Shown in pieces: positions 33,387 to 41,409 of a stretch of DNA of 64,000 nt. Where the stretch lies: the NCBI GenBank assembly GCA_017304475.1, contig JAFKKV010000023.1:62001-126000 (forward strand), given 5' to 3'. Origin of the DNA: Hyphomicrobiales bacterium. GTDB lineage: Bacteria > Pseudomonadota > Alphaproteobacteria > Rhizobiales > Phreatobacteraceae. Position numbers and translations under genes: made by a program. The notes beneath the pieces are model-generated. The model ran no database searches. It had not been told where the DNA came from and worked only from the letters and a program-made list of their open reading frames with translations. Numbering within the stretch: the stretch's first letter is position 1; each line of letters begins with the position of its first letter.

Positions 33387-33713
33387 TCCGCCGGGGATGC
33401 GGCCGCGTATCTGCCCGGACCGATCCGGCCAGGCGCTCACCTGGGCGCACTTAGCGTTGGAGCGAAAGTGTCCGGCCTTGCGAAACCCGGCATTGGCGAC
33501 GCGACGGCGCTGCGGCAAACTGGCGCGGCTGCACGACGAAGGAGAAAATCCGCCGTGATACCGTCGAGATTTTGCCTTGGGCGAAGGCTACCTCTTGCCA
33601 CTATCCGCAATTCCCCTCATGTTTCGTGACATATCGGCGAAACAGTTCATCTGGTACTTGCCAAACCGGATGCGCGGGGGTCTTTCGCGCCAAACGCTTG
33701 ATCGGGACGACCC
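33387..33713. other. Gene-free region before the YbhN-like gene
   Basis: 327 bp with no supported gene. Short open frames on both strands have poor codon use and no homology signs. No strong hairpin or clear -35/-10 pair was found, although a promoter for the TTG-started gene at 33714 must lie here or further upstream. Confidence 0.4.
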
Positions 33714-34790
33714 TTGTTTCAGACCCTCGTGACCTTCGTCCGCGACCGCATCGGCTTCAAGCGGATCGTGCTCGGTGTTTCCCTGGCGATGCTCGCCGTC
33801 GCCATCTATGTGCTCGTCCACAAGCTCAAGCACATCAACTGGTCGAAGGTGTTCACCGCGATCTCCGAGATCGGTCCGGGCACCTTGATCGTCGCCGGCC
33901 TGTTCACGGCGGCCGCCTATCTGACGCTGACCGTCTACGACTATTTCGCCACCCGCACGATCGGCCGCGACGACATCCCCTACCCGGCCTGCGCGATGGG
34001 CTCGTTCACCAGCTATTCGATCGCGCATAATCTCGGAGCGACGGTGTTCACCGCCGCCGTGGTGCGCTACCTCGTCTATTCCCGCTACAAGATCACCGCC
34101 CCGGAAGTGGTCAAGCTGTGCTTCATCGCCGGCCTCACCTTCTGGCTCGGCAATGCCACCGTGCTCGGCCTCGGCTTCGTGCTGGAGCCTGAGGTCGTCA
34201 CCCCTGTTGTCGAAGCCTTCGGTATCGGCGGCTCGACCGTGCGCATGGTCGGCATCGGCATTCTGGTCGCCCTGGTCGGCTGGCTGATCTTCGTCGGCAC
34301 GCCGCGCAAGTTCGGCCGTGGCGCCTGGGTCATCAAGTTGCCGTCGGCCAAGTTGACCGCCTTGCAGATGGTCATCGGCATAGTCGATCTCGCTTGCTGC
34401 GCGGCCATTCTCTACGTCCTGCTGATGGCCATGCCGCATGCGCCCGACGTGCCGTTCCAGGCCGTCGCGGTGATCTTCTGCGCCTCCATGCTGCTCGGCT
34501 TCGCCACCCACGCCCCGGGTGCCGCCGGTGCCTTCGAGGCAACCTTGCTCATCGCCCTGCCGCCGCTCGGTTTCCGGCCGGAATCGGTGGTGGCGGCCTT
34601 CATCCTGTTCCGCCTCTATTATTTCATCGCGCCGTTCCTGCTGGCGCTCAGCCTGCTGGCGATCCGCGAACTGACCAGCGGCCACCGTTCTCTCGACCAC
34701 CTGAAGGAGAGCATGGCGGCGATCCGCGCGGCCGAGGCGAGCCACGAAGCGGCCAAGCACCCCGCCGTCAAGCCGGGACCGGCCGAGTAA
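33714..34790 (+). CDS. YbhN/UPF0104 family membrane protein (lysylphosphatidylglycerol-synthase TM-like)
   Basis: A 358-residue polytopic protein with about eight hydrophobic segments. The family motifs AYLTLTVYDYFATRTIG, FTSYSIAHNLGATVF and the C-terminal THAPGAAGAFEATLL are typical of the UPF0104/MprF-flippase-like group. Members are thought to move or modify lipids, but this one lacks the soluble aminoacyl-transferase domain of MprF. It begins at TTG 33714. The C-terminal 50 residues are a soluble, Ala/Lys-rich tail. Confidence 0.85.
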   Translation: MFQTLVTFVRDRIGFKRIVLGVSLAMLAVAIYVLVHKLKHINWSKVFTAISEIGPGTLIVAGLFTAAAYLTLTVYDYFATRTIGRDDIPYPACAMGSFTSYSIAHNLGATVFTAAVVRYLVYSRYKITAPEVVKLCFIAGLTFWLGNATVLGLGFVLEPEVVTPVVEAFGIGGSTVRMVGIGILVALVGWLIFVGTPRKFGRGAWVIKLPSAKLTALQMVIGIVDLACCAAILYVLLMAMPHAPDVPFQAVAVIFCASMLLGFATHAPGAAGAFEATLLIALPPLGFRPESVVAAFILFRLYYFIAPFLLALSLLAIRELTSGHRSLDHLKESMAAIRAAEASHEAAKHPAVKPGPAE

Positions 34791-34857
34791 GCGTTTACGC
34801 TGTTCGCCCGGGCGGCTAGAAGGGACGCGTTCCCACAACGCGTCCCCCGAGGCCGTC

Positions 34858-35433
34858 ATGCCCCGCATCCTGGTGTTTTCCGGCTCGATCCGGTCCGGCT
34901 CGTTCAACGGCAAGCTCGCCGCGGTGGCCGCCACCGAATTCGCCCGGCTCGATGTCGACGTGACCCATATCTCGCTCGGCGACTATCCGATGCCGATCTA
35001 TGACGGCGACCTGGAGAGCGCCTCCGGCCCGCCGGACAATGCGGTCAAGCTGAAGCGGCTGTTCTGCGCGCATCAGGGCATTTTCATCGCCGGTCCGGAA
35101 TATAATGCCGGCATCACGCCGCTCCTGAAGAACACCATCGACTGGGTCAGCCGGGTTCGCGAGGACGGCGAGCCGCCGCTCGCCGCCTACCGGAACCGCG
35201 TCTTTGCACTTGGCTCGGCCTCGCCGGGCGGCTATGGCGGCATGCGCTCGCAGATCGCAACGCGCCAATCGCTGGAGCTTGGCTGCGGCGCCCACCTCAT
35301 CCCGGAAACCTGCGCGGTCTCGGCCGCGCATCAGGCCTTCGACGAAGCCGGCAACCTGAAGGACGAGCGCAGCCGCGCCAGCCTCCTCGCCTGCTGCAAG
35401 TCGCTGGTCGAGAAAGCGGCGGCCTACCGATGA
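34858..35433 (+). CDS. NADPH-dependent FMN reductase family protein
   Basis: A 191-residue flavodoxin-like quinone/FMN reductase. The FMN phosphate loop is SGSIRSGSFNGKLA and the flavin-binding GPEYNAGITPLLKNTIDW motif is intact. Such enzymes reduce quinones, azo dyes or chromate using NAD(P)H. Its last bases overlap pyrF as ATGA, so the two are translationally coupled, although no shared pathway is known. Confidence 0.9.
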   Translation: MPRILVFSGSIRSGSFNGKLAAVAATEFARLDVDVTHISLGDYPMPIYDGDLESASGPPDNAVKLKRLFCAHQGIFIAGPEYNAGITPLLKNTIDWVSRVREDGEPPLAAYRNRVFALGSASPGGYGGMRSQIATRQSLELGCGAHLIPETCAVSAAHQAFDEAGNLKDERSRASLLACCKSLVEKAAAYR

Positions 35434-36146
35434 CCCTGACCAGCAACCAAGACCCGCGCACCAAACTGTTCGTCGCGCTCGACCTGCCGAGCCTCGCGGA
35501 AGCCGAACGCCTGGTGAGCCGGCTCGGCGACCGCGTGACGCATTACAAGATCGGCTACCGGCTCGGCTATTCCGACGGCATCGCCTTCGGCCGCGAGCTC
35601 GCGGCCTCGGGCAAGAGCATCTTCTTCGACCTGAAGCTGCACGACATCGACAACACGGTTCGCGAGGGCGTCGAGTCGATCGTCAAGACCGGCGCGCACT
35701 ATCTCACCGTTCACGCCTATCCGCAGACCATGAAGGCGGCGGCCGCCGGCCGGGCGGGCTCGCACCTGAAAATCCTGGCGGTGACCATCCTCACCTCCTG
35801 GAACGATATCGACTGCGCCGAGGCCGGCTATGCGGGCAGCGTCGCCTCGCTGGTGCAGAACAAGGCCAAGCAGGCGGTGGCGCTCGGCATGGACGGCATC
35901 GTCTGCTCGGCGCAGGAGACCGGTCTCCTGCGGGCCGCCGGCATTCCGGAGAGGGTCGAACTGGTCACGCCGGGCATCCGGCCGGCAGGCTCCGAGATCG
36001 GCGACCAGAAGCGCATCGTCACGCCGCAGATCGCGATTGCCGGCGGCGCCGATCGCCTGGTCGTCGGCCGGCCGATCACCGCGGCCGCCGACCCGGTCGC
36101 CTCGGCGCAGGCCATCCTTGACGAGATCGCCGTGGCGCTCGGTTGA
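35430..36146 (+). CDS. pyrF: Orotidine 5'-phosphate decarboxylase
   Basis: A 238-residue TIM barrel catalysing the last step of UMP synthesis. The catalytic Asp-Lys-Asp array is visible in FFDLKLHDIDNTV, the N-terminal substrate site in VALDLPSL, and the phosphate loop in TPGIRPAG and VVGRPITAAADP. Starts at ATG 35430, overlapping the FMN reductase stop by 4 nt. Confidence 0.95.
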   Translation: MTLTSNQDPRTKLFVALDLPSLAEAERLVSRLGDRVTHYKIGYRLGYSDGIAFGRELAASGKSIFFDLKLHDIDNTVREGVESIVKTGAHYLTVHAYPQTMKAAAAGRAGSHLKILAVTILTSWNDIDCAEAGYAGSVASLVQNKAKQAVALGMDGIVCSAQETGLLRAAGIPERVELVTPGIRPAGSEIGDQKRIVTPQIAIAGGADRLVVGRPITAAADPVASAQAILDEIAVALG

Positions 36147-36237
36147 GCATCGTGGCAAGATTTCGTTGGTCATGACGACTTGAATCCCGGCCCCGCCCGC
36201 CCCACCTGGGGGCGGACAGCGATTGTGAGGCGAATGC

Positions 36238-36552
36238 ATGAGGAACTCCGAAGATCCGCGCAAATCCGGCCGTTTCCAGACGGCGCTGACCGGCTTTCTC
36301 GGCCTGGCCGGCGGACTTTTCATCGCGATCTTCATGTTCATCCAGCTCAGGGCGGCCTGGAACAATGGCGTGGTCCTGCTCGGACCGGCGGGCCCGAACG
36401 CCTGGGATCTCGAATATGAGACCGAGCCGCTGAGCTATATCGTCGCAATGTCGGCCCTGTACCCGGCCGCCATCGTCTGCGGCGTCGCCTTGGCCCTGGC
36501 CAGCCTTTTCGTGCTGATGCGCAACCGTAACGGCGCCCGGCGCGACGACTAG
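36238..36552 (+). CDS. Small two-helix membrane protein of unknown function
   Basis: 104 residues with two hydrophobic helices at about 18-38 (GFLGLAGGLFIAIFMFIQL) and 70-93 (AALYPAAIVCGVALALASLFVLM) and charged termini. No family recognised. It follows pyrF by 91 nt. A GC-rich hairpin in that gap (near 36196-36218) may form part of its leader. It converges with the marR gene. Confidence 0.6.
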   Translation: MRNSEDPRKSGRFQTALTGFLGLAGGLFIAIFMFIQLRAAWNNGVVLLGPAGPNAWDLEYETEPLSYIVAMSALYPAAIVCGVALALASLFVLMRNRNGARRDD

Positions 36553-36577
36553 CGCCCGTCCGTCGCGGCCGCCTGCC

Positions 36578-37090
36578 CTAGCCTCCCGGAGGCTCGGCGC
36601 GCGCCGCCTTGAGCGCCCGATAGATCCGCCCCATCGCGGCTTCGACCTTCGCCGAATCGTCAGGCTCGGCATTCGACATCATCACGTCGAGGATCGCCGC
36701 GTGGGCGGCCAGCGCGCTGCCGGCGAGCGCCTGCCCCTTCGGCGTCAGCTTCAACCGGCGAATGCGGCCGTCTTCGGCGTCCCGCTCACGGGTGACCAGA
36801 CCGCGCCGTTCCAGATCCGGCAAGGTCATGCTCACCGCGCTCTTGCCAACCAGCAGCCGGCCGGCCAGCTCGCCCTGCGCCAGGTCCGGCTGGCGCGCCA
36901 GGTTGGCCAGGATGTCATATTGCGAAAGGCTCAGGCCGAGCGGCTCGAGCGCCGCGGTCATCGCCACTTCGCAAGCGTGGTGGACCCTGACCACGCTCAG
37001 CCATGATGCAAAACCCGGAACGTCCCAAGGTCGCCGCCCAGCCTCCGGCTCTTGCAATTGGTTCAGTGATGAACTATTTTGTTCAGTCAT
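36578..37090 (-). CDS. MarR family transcriptional regulator
   Basis: A 170-residue winged-helix repressor. The DNA-binding part reads LSLSQYDILANLARQPDLAQGELAGRLLVGKSAVSMTLPDLERRGLVTRERD, then the wing RRLKLTPKG, with dimerisation helices at both ends. Divergent from the alpha/beta hydrolase gene, which it likely represses together with itself. The ATG at 37090 has no ribosome site, and a -10-like TAAAAT ends 6 nt before it, so the mRNA may be leaderless. Two 14-bp palindromes cover its start codon and first codons. Confidence 0.9.
   Translation of the reverse strand: MTEQNSSSLNQLQEPEAGRRPWDVPGFASWLSVVRVHHACEVAMTAALEPLGLSLSQYDILANLARQPDLAQGELAGRLLVGKSAVSMTLPDLERRGLVTRERDAEDGRIRRLKLTPKGQALAGSALAAHAAILDVMMSNAEPDDSAKVEAAMGRIYRALKAARAEPPGG
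37052..37080 (+). promoter_or_regulatory. Predicted promoter of the alpha/beta hydrolase gene
   Basis: TTGCAA (37052-37057) and TATTTT (37075-37080) with 17-bp spacing, a good sigma-70-type pair. Transcription would start near 37087, about 48 nt before the hydrolase ATG. Confidence 0.6.
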
Positions 37091-37094
37091 GAAC
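37061..37094. promoter_or_regulatory. Tandem MarR operator, two 14-bp palindromes
   Basis: GTTCAGTGATGAAC (37061-37074) and GTTCAGTCATGAAC (37081-37094) share arms GTTCA/TGAAC and lie exactly 20 bp apart (two helical turns). The first fills the spacer between the -35 and -10 boxes of the hydrolase promoter. The second covers that start point and the marR start codon. Confidence 0.75.
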
Positions 37095-37134
37095 TAATTT
37101 TAGCTGATCCGACCGCCCTGGGAAAGAGACTGCC

Positions 37135-38040
37135 ATGAAGAGCCTGGCTCTGAAGGCGATGCGCACCGGCTTTCAGCTCGGCAGCGCGATGGCGCCACGC
37201 ACCACCGGACGCATCGCGCTTCGGCTGTTCCGCAAACCGTTCGACCCGATGGGACCGAACGCCAAGAAACAGCAGGTGATCGAGGCCGGCCGCCAGCTTT
37301 TCGCTGGCGCCGAGAGCCGTCGCGTTCCGCATGCCGGCGGCCATGTCCAGGCCTATCATTTTCGGCCGAAGCCCGAGGACGACCGCGGCGAGACCATCGC
37401 CGTGGTGCATGGCTGGGCCAATCAGGCCTATTTCATGCGGGCCTTCATCGAGGGGCTGAGGACCGCGGGCTTCCGCGTCGTCGCCTTCGACCTGCCGGCG
37501 CATGGCGATTCGACCGGGGCCGAGACCGACCCGTTCGACGGCGCGCGCGCCCTGCAGGCCGTCGCCGCCGCTTTCGGGCCGCTTCACGGCATCGTCGCCT
37601 ATTCCTTTGGCGGCGCGGTCACCGCCTTCGCCGTCGACGGCAAGCCCCCGCTTGCGGCGCCGCTCATGGTCGGGCGCCTCGCCTTCGTCTCGGCCCCCGA
37701 CGCGATCGTCGACATTACCAGGCGCTTCGGCGCGATGACCGGGCTCGGACGGGCCGCGCAATCGGCTTTCGAGAAGGCGCTGAGCAGCCGTGGCGGCCGG
37801 GCCCTGGATGAGTTGAAGGTCTCGGCCATGCTCGCCCAAAGCGACAGGCCGGTGCTCGTCGTCCATTCGCGCGACGACCGCGAGATCCCGTTCGCCGATG
37901 CCGAACGATTGGCTGGGGCAGGCTCGGCGACCGAGTTCGCGCCGATGGAGCGGCTCGGCCATCGCCGCATCCTCTACGCGCCCGAAGTGATCGGGCGGGT
38001 CGTCGCATTCATGCAAAAACCAGCTGCTCCGGGACTTTGA
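37135..38040 (+). CDS. Alpha/beta hydrolase
   Basis: A 301-residue alpha/beta-hydrolase-fold protein. Landmarks are the oxyanion strand VVHGWANQAYF, the nucleophile elbow AYSFGGAV (serine), an acid in VVHSRDDREIP and the histidine in LGHRRIL. The substrate is unknown. Because a MarR repressor lies divergently and its tandem operator sits in this gene's promoter, the gene is probably induced by a small lipophilic compound or ester that the enzyme may degrade. ATG at 37135 with GGGAAAGAG upstream. Confidence 0.87.
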   Translation: MKSLALKAMRTGFQLGSAMAPRTTGRIALRLFRKPFDPMGPNAKKQQVIEAGRQLFAGAESRRVPHAGGHVQAYHFRPKPEDDRGETIAVVHGWANQAYFMRAFIEGLRTAGFRVVAFDLPAHGDSTGAETDPFDGARALQAVAAAFGPLHGIVAYSFGGAVTAFAVDGKPPLAAPLMVGRLAFVSAPDAIVDITRRFGAMTGLGRAAQSAFEKALSSRGGRALDELKVSAMLAQSDRPVLVVHSRDDREIPFADAERLAGAGSATEFAPMERLGHRRILYAPEVIGRVVAFMQKPAAPGL

Positions 38041-38190
38041 CGCGGGTTTCGAGGGCCGCCGTCGCACCGTTTCGGGCGGCCTGCGGCCAAGAGAAGCCAG
38101 CCCGGGCGCTTGCGCCGGGCTGCCGCCGGGTCTACCTGAACCATAGCCGGGCGGCGACGCCCAAGTTTCAGTGAGACTTGCGGAGCCCTC

Positions 38191-39159
38191 ATGCCGCTCG
38201 ACACCGACGCCGTGCTCGACCGCCGCCTGTTGCGCAGGAAGCTGACATTCTGGCGTGTCGCCGCCGTGGTCGCGGCGGTTGCGGGGCTTGCGACCGCCGG
38301 GTTCTACGGCGCGCGCAGCGCCGGCCTGTTCGCCAGCCGCCACGTCGCGCGGATCGAGGTGAGCGGCCTCATCACCCAGAATGCCGATGTCATCAGGATG
38401 ATCGATGCGATCGGGCGCAACGACAATGTCCGCGGCATGGTGGTCTCGATCGATTCGCCCGGCGGCACGGTTGCCGGCTCCGAAGCGCTCTACCTGGCGA
38501 TCCGCCAGGTGGCCGCCAAGAAGCCGACGGTCGCCGTGGTCAACGGCATGGCCGCCTCGGGCGGCTATATCGCCGCCATCGCCACCGATCACATCATCAC
38601 GCGCGAGACCTCGATCACCGGCTCGATCGGCGTGATCGTGCAATTCCCCAATGTCGTGCGCCTTCTGGACACGGTCGGCGTCAAGGTGGAGGCAGTGCGC
38701 TCGACGCCGCTGAAGGCCACGCCGAGCGGCATCGAGCCGACCAGTCCCGAGGCGATCGCGGCGCTGCGCGAAATCGTCACGGACAGCTATCAGTGGTTCC
38801 AGCGCCTGGTGAAGGAGCGCCGTGGCCTGAGCGACGACGAATTGCGCATCGCCGCCGACGGCCGGGCCTTTTCCGGCGTCAGGGCGCGCGACATGAAACT
38901 GGTCGACGCCATCGGCGGCGAGGACGAGGCGCGCAGCTGGCTGGCTGGCCGCGGCGTGCCGCGCGAACTCGCCATCCGCACCTACCGGCCGGCGCGCCAG
39001 GGCAGCCTGCCCTTCATCAATGCGGCCGCGGCGGCGATGGTCGACGCGCTCGGCCTGAGCGCGCTTGGCGAGAAGCTGCGCTCCTCGGGCATCGTCGCGG
39101 GCATCGAGCGCTCGGCGCTTGACGGACTCCTGGTCGTCTGGCAGCCTCCAACCCCATGA
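38191..39159 (+). CDS. sppA: Signal peptide peptidase SppA (S49 family)
   Basis: A 322-residue membrane-anchored serine protease that clears cleaved signal peptides. An N-terminal membrane anchor lies at residues 20-45. The Ser/Lys dyad is Ser123 (NGMAASGGYIAA) and Lys175 (STPLKATPSG), with DSPGGTVAGSEAL upstream. It is the short, single-domain form. First gene of the sppA-ihfB-lapA group; ihfB follows after 49 nt. Confidence 0.94.
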   Translation: MPLDTDAVLDRRLLRRKLTFWRVAAVVAAVAGLATAGFYGARSAGLFASRHVARIEVSGLITQNADVIRMIDAIGRNDNVRGMVVSIDSPGGTVAGSEALYLAIRQVAAKKPTVAVVNGMAASGGYIAAIATDHIITRETSITGSIGVIVQFPNVVRLLDTVGVKVEAVRSTPLKATPSGIEPTSPEAIAALREIVTDSYQWFQRLVKERRGLSDDELRIAADGRAFSGVRARDMKLVDAIGGEDEARSWLAGRGVPRELAIRTYRPARQGSLPFINAAAAAMVDALGLSALGEKLRSSGIVAGIERSALDGLLVVWQPPTP

Positions 39160-39208
39160 TCCATTTCATAAAATTCAACCGGAGGCGCGCGACGGGCGCG
39201 CATCGTCG

Positions 39209-39490
39209 ATGATCAAATCCGAACTGGTCCAAAAGATCGCCGAGCAGAACCCGCAGCTCTACCAGCGCGACGTCGAGAATATCGTCAATGCGATCCTGGA
39301 TGAGGTCGTCTCGGCGCTGGCGCGGGGCGACCGGGTGGAACTGCGCGGCTTCGGCGCTTTTTCGGTGAAGGCGCGCGGTGCCCGCGTCGGCCGCAACCCG
39401 CGCACCGGCGCCCATGTCGCGGTCGATGACAAGGTCGTGCCCTTCTTCAAGACGGGCAAGGAAATGCGCGAGCGGCTGAACCGGGTCTGA
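39209..39490 (+). CDS. ihfB: Integration host factor subunit beta
   Basis: A 93-residue DNA-bending protein. MIKSELVQKIAEQNP, the arm motif GRNPRTGAHVAV and FKTGKEMRERLN are diagnostic of the IHF-beta/HU fold. Pairs with IhfA to bend DNA in transcription, replication and recombination. The start at 39209 is the family start, although the frame is open upstream inside sppA. Confidence 0.95.
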   Translation: MIKSELVQKIAEQNPQLYQRDVENIVNAILDEVVSALARGDRVELRGFGAFSVKARGARVGRNPRTGAHVAVDDKVVPFFKTGKEMRERLNRV

Positions 39491-39515
39491 CCCGCGAGCT
39501 TGAAAGGCCTCCAGC

Positions 39516-39887
39516 ATGATCAAGCGTATCGTCAACTGGCTGGTGCTGGCGCCCATCGCGATCGTCGCCGTGGTGCTGGCAGTGGCCAACCGGGCGCCGG
39601 TCACGCTCTCCTTCGATCCGTTCTCGCGCGACCTGTCATCGGCCGCGCTGACCATGCCGCTCTTCGTCCTGGTGCTGGCCTCGGTCGCGCTCGGCGTGCT
39701 GATCGGCGGGATGGTATCCTGGTGGAAGCAGGGCGTTCATCGCCGGCATGCCCGCAAGGCCGAACAGGAACTCGACGCCGCCCGCGCCGAGATCGAGCGG
39801 CTCCGCAACGACCTCGCCAGGAGCGGCGGCACGCCGCCCGCGCCGCATGGCGGTCCCCTCTCCTTCTTTGGCCGTTCGGCTGCGTGA
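39516..39887 (+). CDS. LapA-domain (DUF1049) membrane protein
   Basis: A 123-residue protein with two membrane helices (about 6-24 and 48-68) and a C-terminal coiled coil (HARKAEQELDAARAEIERLRNDLA), the layout of the lipopolysaccharide assembly protein A/DUF1049 family. It probably helps control LPS synthesis or assembly at the inner membrane; that role is known from E. coli LapA. Follows ihfB by 25 nt, and the ornithine cyclodeaminase-like gene begins 6 nt after its stop. Confidence 0.87.
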   Translation: MIKRIVNWLVLAPIAIVAVVLAVANRAPVTLSFDPFSRDLSSAALTMPLFVLVLASVALGVLIGGMVSWWKQGVHRRHARKAEQELDAARAEIERLRNDLARSGGTPPAPHGGPLSFFGRSAA

Positions 39888-39893
39888 CCTGAC

Positions 39894-40853
39894 ATGCGTA
39901 TTGTTTCCGCCGCCGATATCGCCGGCTTGCTGACCCATTCCGAGCTGGTCGATGCGCTGGGCGAAGCCTTTCGCGCCGAAGTCACGGTGCCGCTGCGCCA
40001 CCACCACCGCATTCCGCAGCCGGACGGCTCGCCGGAGGCCATGCTGCTGCTGATGCCGGCCTGGACCGCCAGCGGCAGCCAGCGTTATGTCGGCACCAAG
40101 ATCGTCTCGGTCTATCCCGGCAACGGCGCGAAGAACCTGCCGGCGATCTATGGCAGCTATATCCTGTCGAGCGGCGAGACCGGAGCACCGCTCGCCGTGC
40201 TCGACGGCACCGAGCTGACGGTCTGGCGCACCGCCTGCGCCAGCGCGCTGGCATCGCGCTCGCTGTCGCGCAAGGACGCCTCGCACCATGTCATGGTCGG
40301 CGCCGGCGCGCTCGCGCCGCACCTGATCCGCGCCCATGCCGCGGTCCGGCCGATCCGCCACGTGACCATCTGGAACCGATCGCGCGAGCGCGCGGCCGAA
40401 CTGGCCGAGGGTCTGAAGGGCACCTTGCCCGGCATCACCATCACGGTCGGCACCGACCTGCAGGCCGCGGTCGGCGAGGCCGACATCGTCTCCTGCGCCA
40501 CCATCTCGACCAATCCGATCGTCTCCGGCGACTGGCTGAAGCCCGGCGCCCATCTCGACCTGGTCGGCGGCTACACGCCGTCCATGCGCGAGACGGATGA
40601 TGCGGCGGTCAAGCGCGCCAGCCTGTTCGTCGACACCTATACCGGCGGCCTGCACGAGGCCGGCGACATCGTCGACCCGATCAAGCGCGGCATCATCACC
40701 GAAGCCGATGTTAAGGCCGACCTGTTCGATCTCGCCCGGGGCAAGCATCCCGGGCGGACATCCGAGAGCGAGATAACCCTGTTCAAATCCGTGGGCACGG
40801 CGCTCGAGGATCTCGCCGCCGCCATGCTGGTCTGGCACTCGCTGAAGCACTGA
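39894..40853 (+). CDS. Ornithine cyclodeaminase/mu-crystallin family protein
   Basis: A 319-residue NAD(P)-binding enzyme. The N-terminal ligand region (HHHRIPQPDGSPEAMLLLMPAW) and KIVSVYPGNGAKNLP, GSYILSSGETGAPLAVLDGTELT and the Rossmann part (VGAGALAPHLIRAHAAV) fit the OCD/alanine dehydrogenase/ketimine reductase family. The reaction could be ornithine to proline, or reduction of a cyclic ketimine. It starts 6 nt after lapA and converges with the accessory block, whose dehydrogenase genes could supply imino acids. That link is only an inference. Confidence 0.88.
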   Translation: MRIVSAADIAGLLTHSELVDALGEAFRAEVTVPLRHHHRIPQPDGSPEAMLLLMPAWTASGSQRYVGTKIVSVYPGNGAKNLPAIYGSYILSSGETGAPLAVLDGTELTVWRTACASALASRSLSRKDASHHVMVGAGALAPHLIRAHAAVRPIRHVTIWNRSRERAAELAEGLKGTLPGITITVGTDLQAAVGEADIVSCATISTNPIVSGDWLKPGAHLDLVGGYTPSMRETDDAAVKRASLFVDTYTGGLHEAGDIVDPIKRGIITEADVKADLFDLARGKHPGRTSESEITLFKSVGTALEDLAAAMLVWHSLKH

Positions 40854-40887
40854 ACGGTTTGCCCGCAGGTCCAGGCGATCTGCCGCT

Positions 40888-41394
40888 TCACGGCGTGCCG
40901 GACGCCATCTCGGGATTGGCGATCCAGGCCTCCTGACCGGCGGTCTCGATTGCGCCCGGACGGGCCCGGCGCACGGCCATGATCGCCGCCTCGGCCGGCA
41001 GGCCGCGTTCGACCAGCAGGCGCGCGGCGATCATGCCGGAGCGACCGAGGCCGGCCCGGCAATGGATGACCAGCCGCCCGCCCCGATCGAGCGCGGCACG
41101 AAGTTCGCCCGCCAGGGCACGCCAGGCGGACAGGTCGCGCGGCGTCCCGTAATCGGCGATAGGATATCTCAGCCAGCGAATACCCTGCCCGCCGAGACGC
41201 CGCCCGAGCCCGGCCGCATCGGCGAATTCGCGATCCTCGACCAGGCTCAAGAGCATGGTCGCATGCCAGGCCGCGATGGCGGCGAGGTCGCCGTCGAGAT
41301 CGCCGTCGCGGCCAGGACAATGGGTCAGCGCGATCGCCCATGGCGGATCGAGTGCCAGGTCGGACAACCGGGCTCCTGCACCCGGATCGGTCAC
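40888..41394 (-). CDS. Dual-specificity/tyrosine phosphatase-like protein
   Basis: A 168-residue cysteine phosphatase. The P-loop HCRAGLGRSG holds the nucleophile Cys112 and Arg118, and an aspartate near residue 81 (PIADYGTP) may act as general acid. The fold resembles bacterial dual-specificity phosphatases. It lies 15 nt behind the FGase-like gene at the distal end of the long minus-strand operon, so it may be its last member. Its substrate, protein or metabolite, is unknown. Confidence 0.82.
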   Translation of the reverse strand: MTDPGAGARLSDLALDPPWAIALTHCPGRDGDLDGDLAAIAAWHATMLLSLVEDREFADAAGLGRRLGGQGIRWLRYPIADYGTPRDLSAWRALAGELRAALDRGGRLVIHCRAGLGRSGMIAARLLVERGLPAEAAIMAVRRARPGAIETAGQEAWIANPEMASGTP

Positions 41395-41409
41395 GGGCGT
41401 CTCCGTTCC

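Noticed and set aside
33387..33713. Small protein genes in the gap before the YbhN-like gene
   Set aside because: The open frames have no ribosome sites, poor codon use and overlap shadow frames of neighbours.
37087..38643. 518-codon minus frame opposite the hydrolase and sppA genes
   Set aside because: Shadow frame covering two genes with clear catalytic motifs on the other strand.
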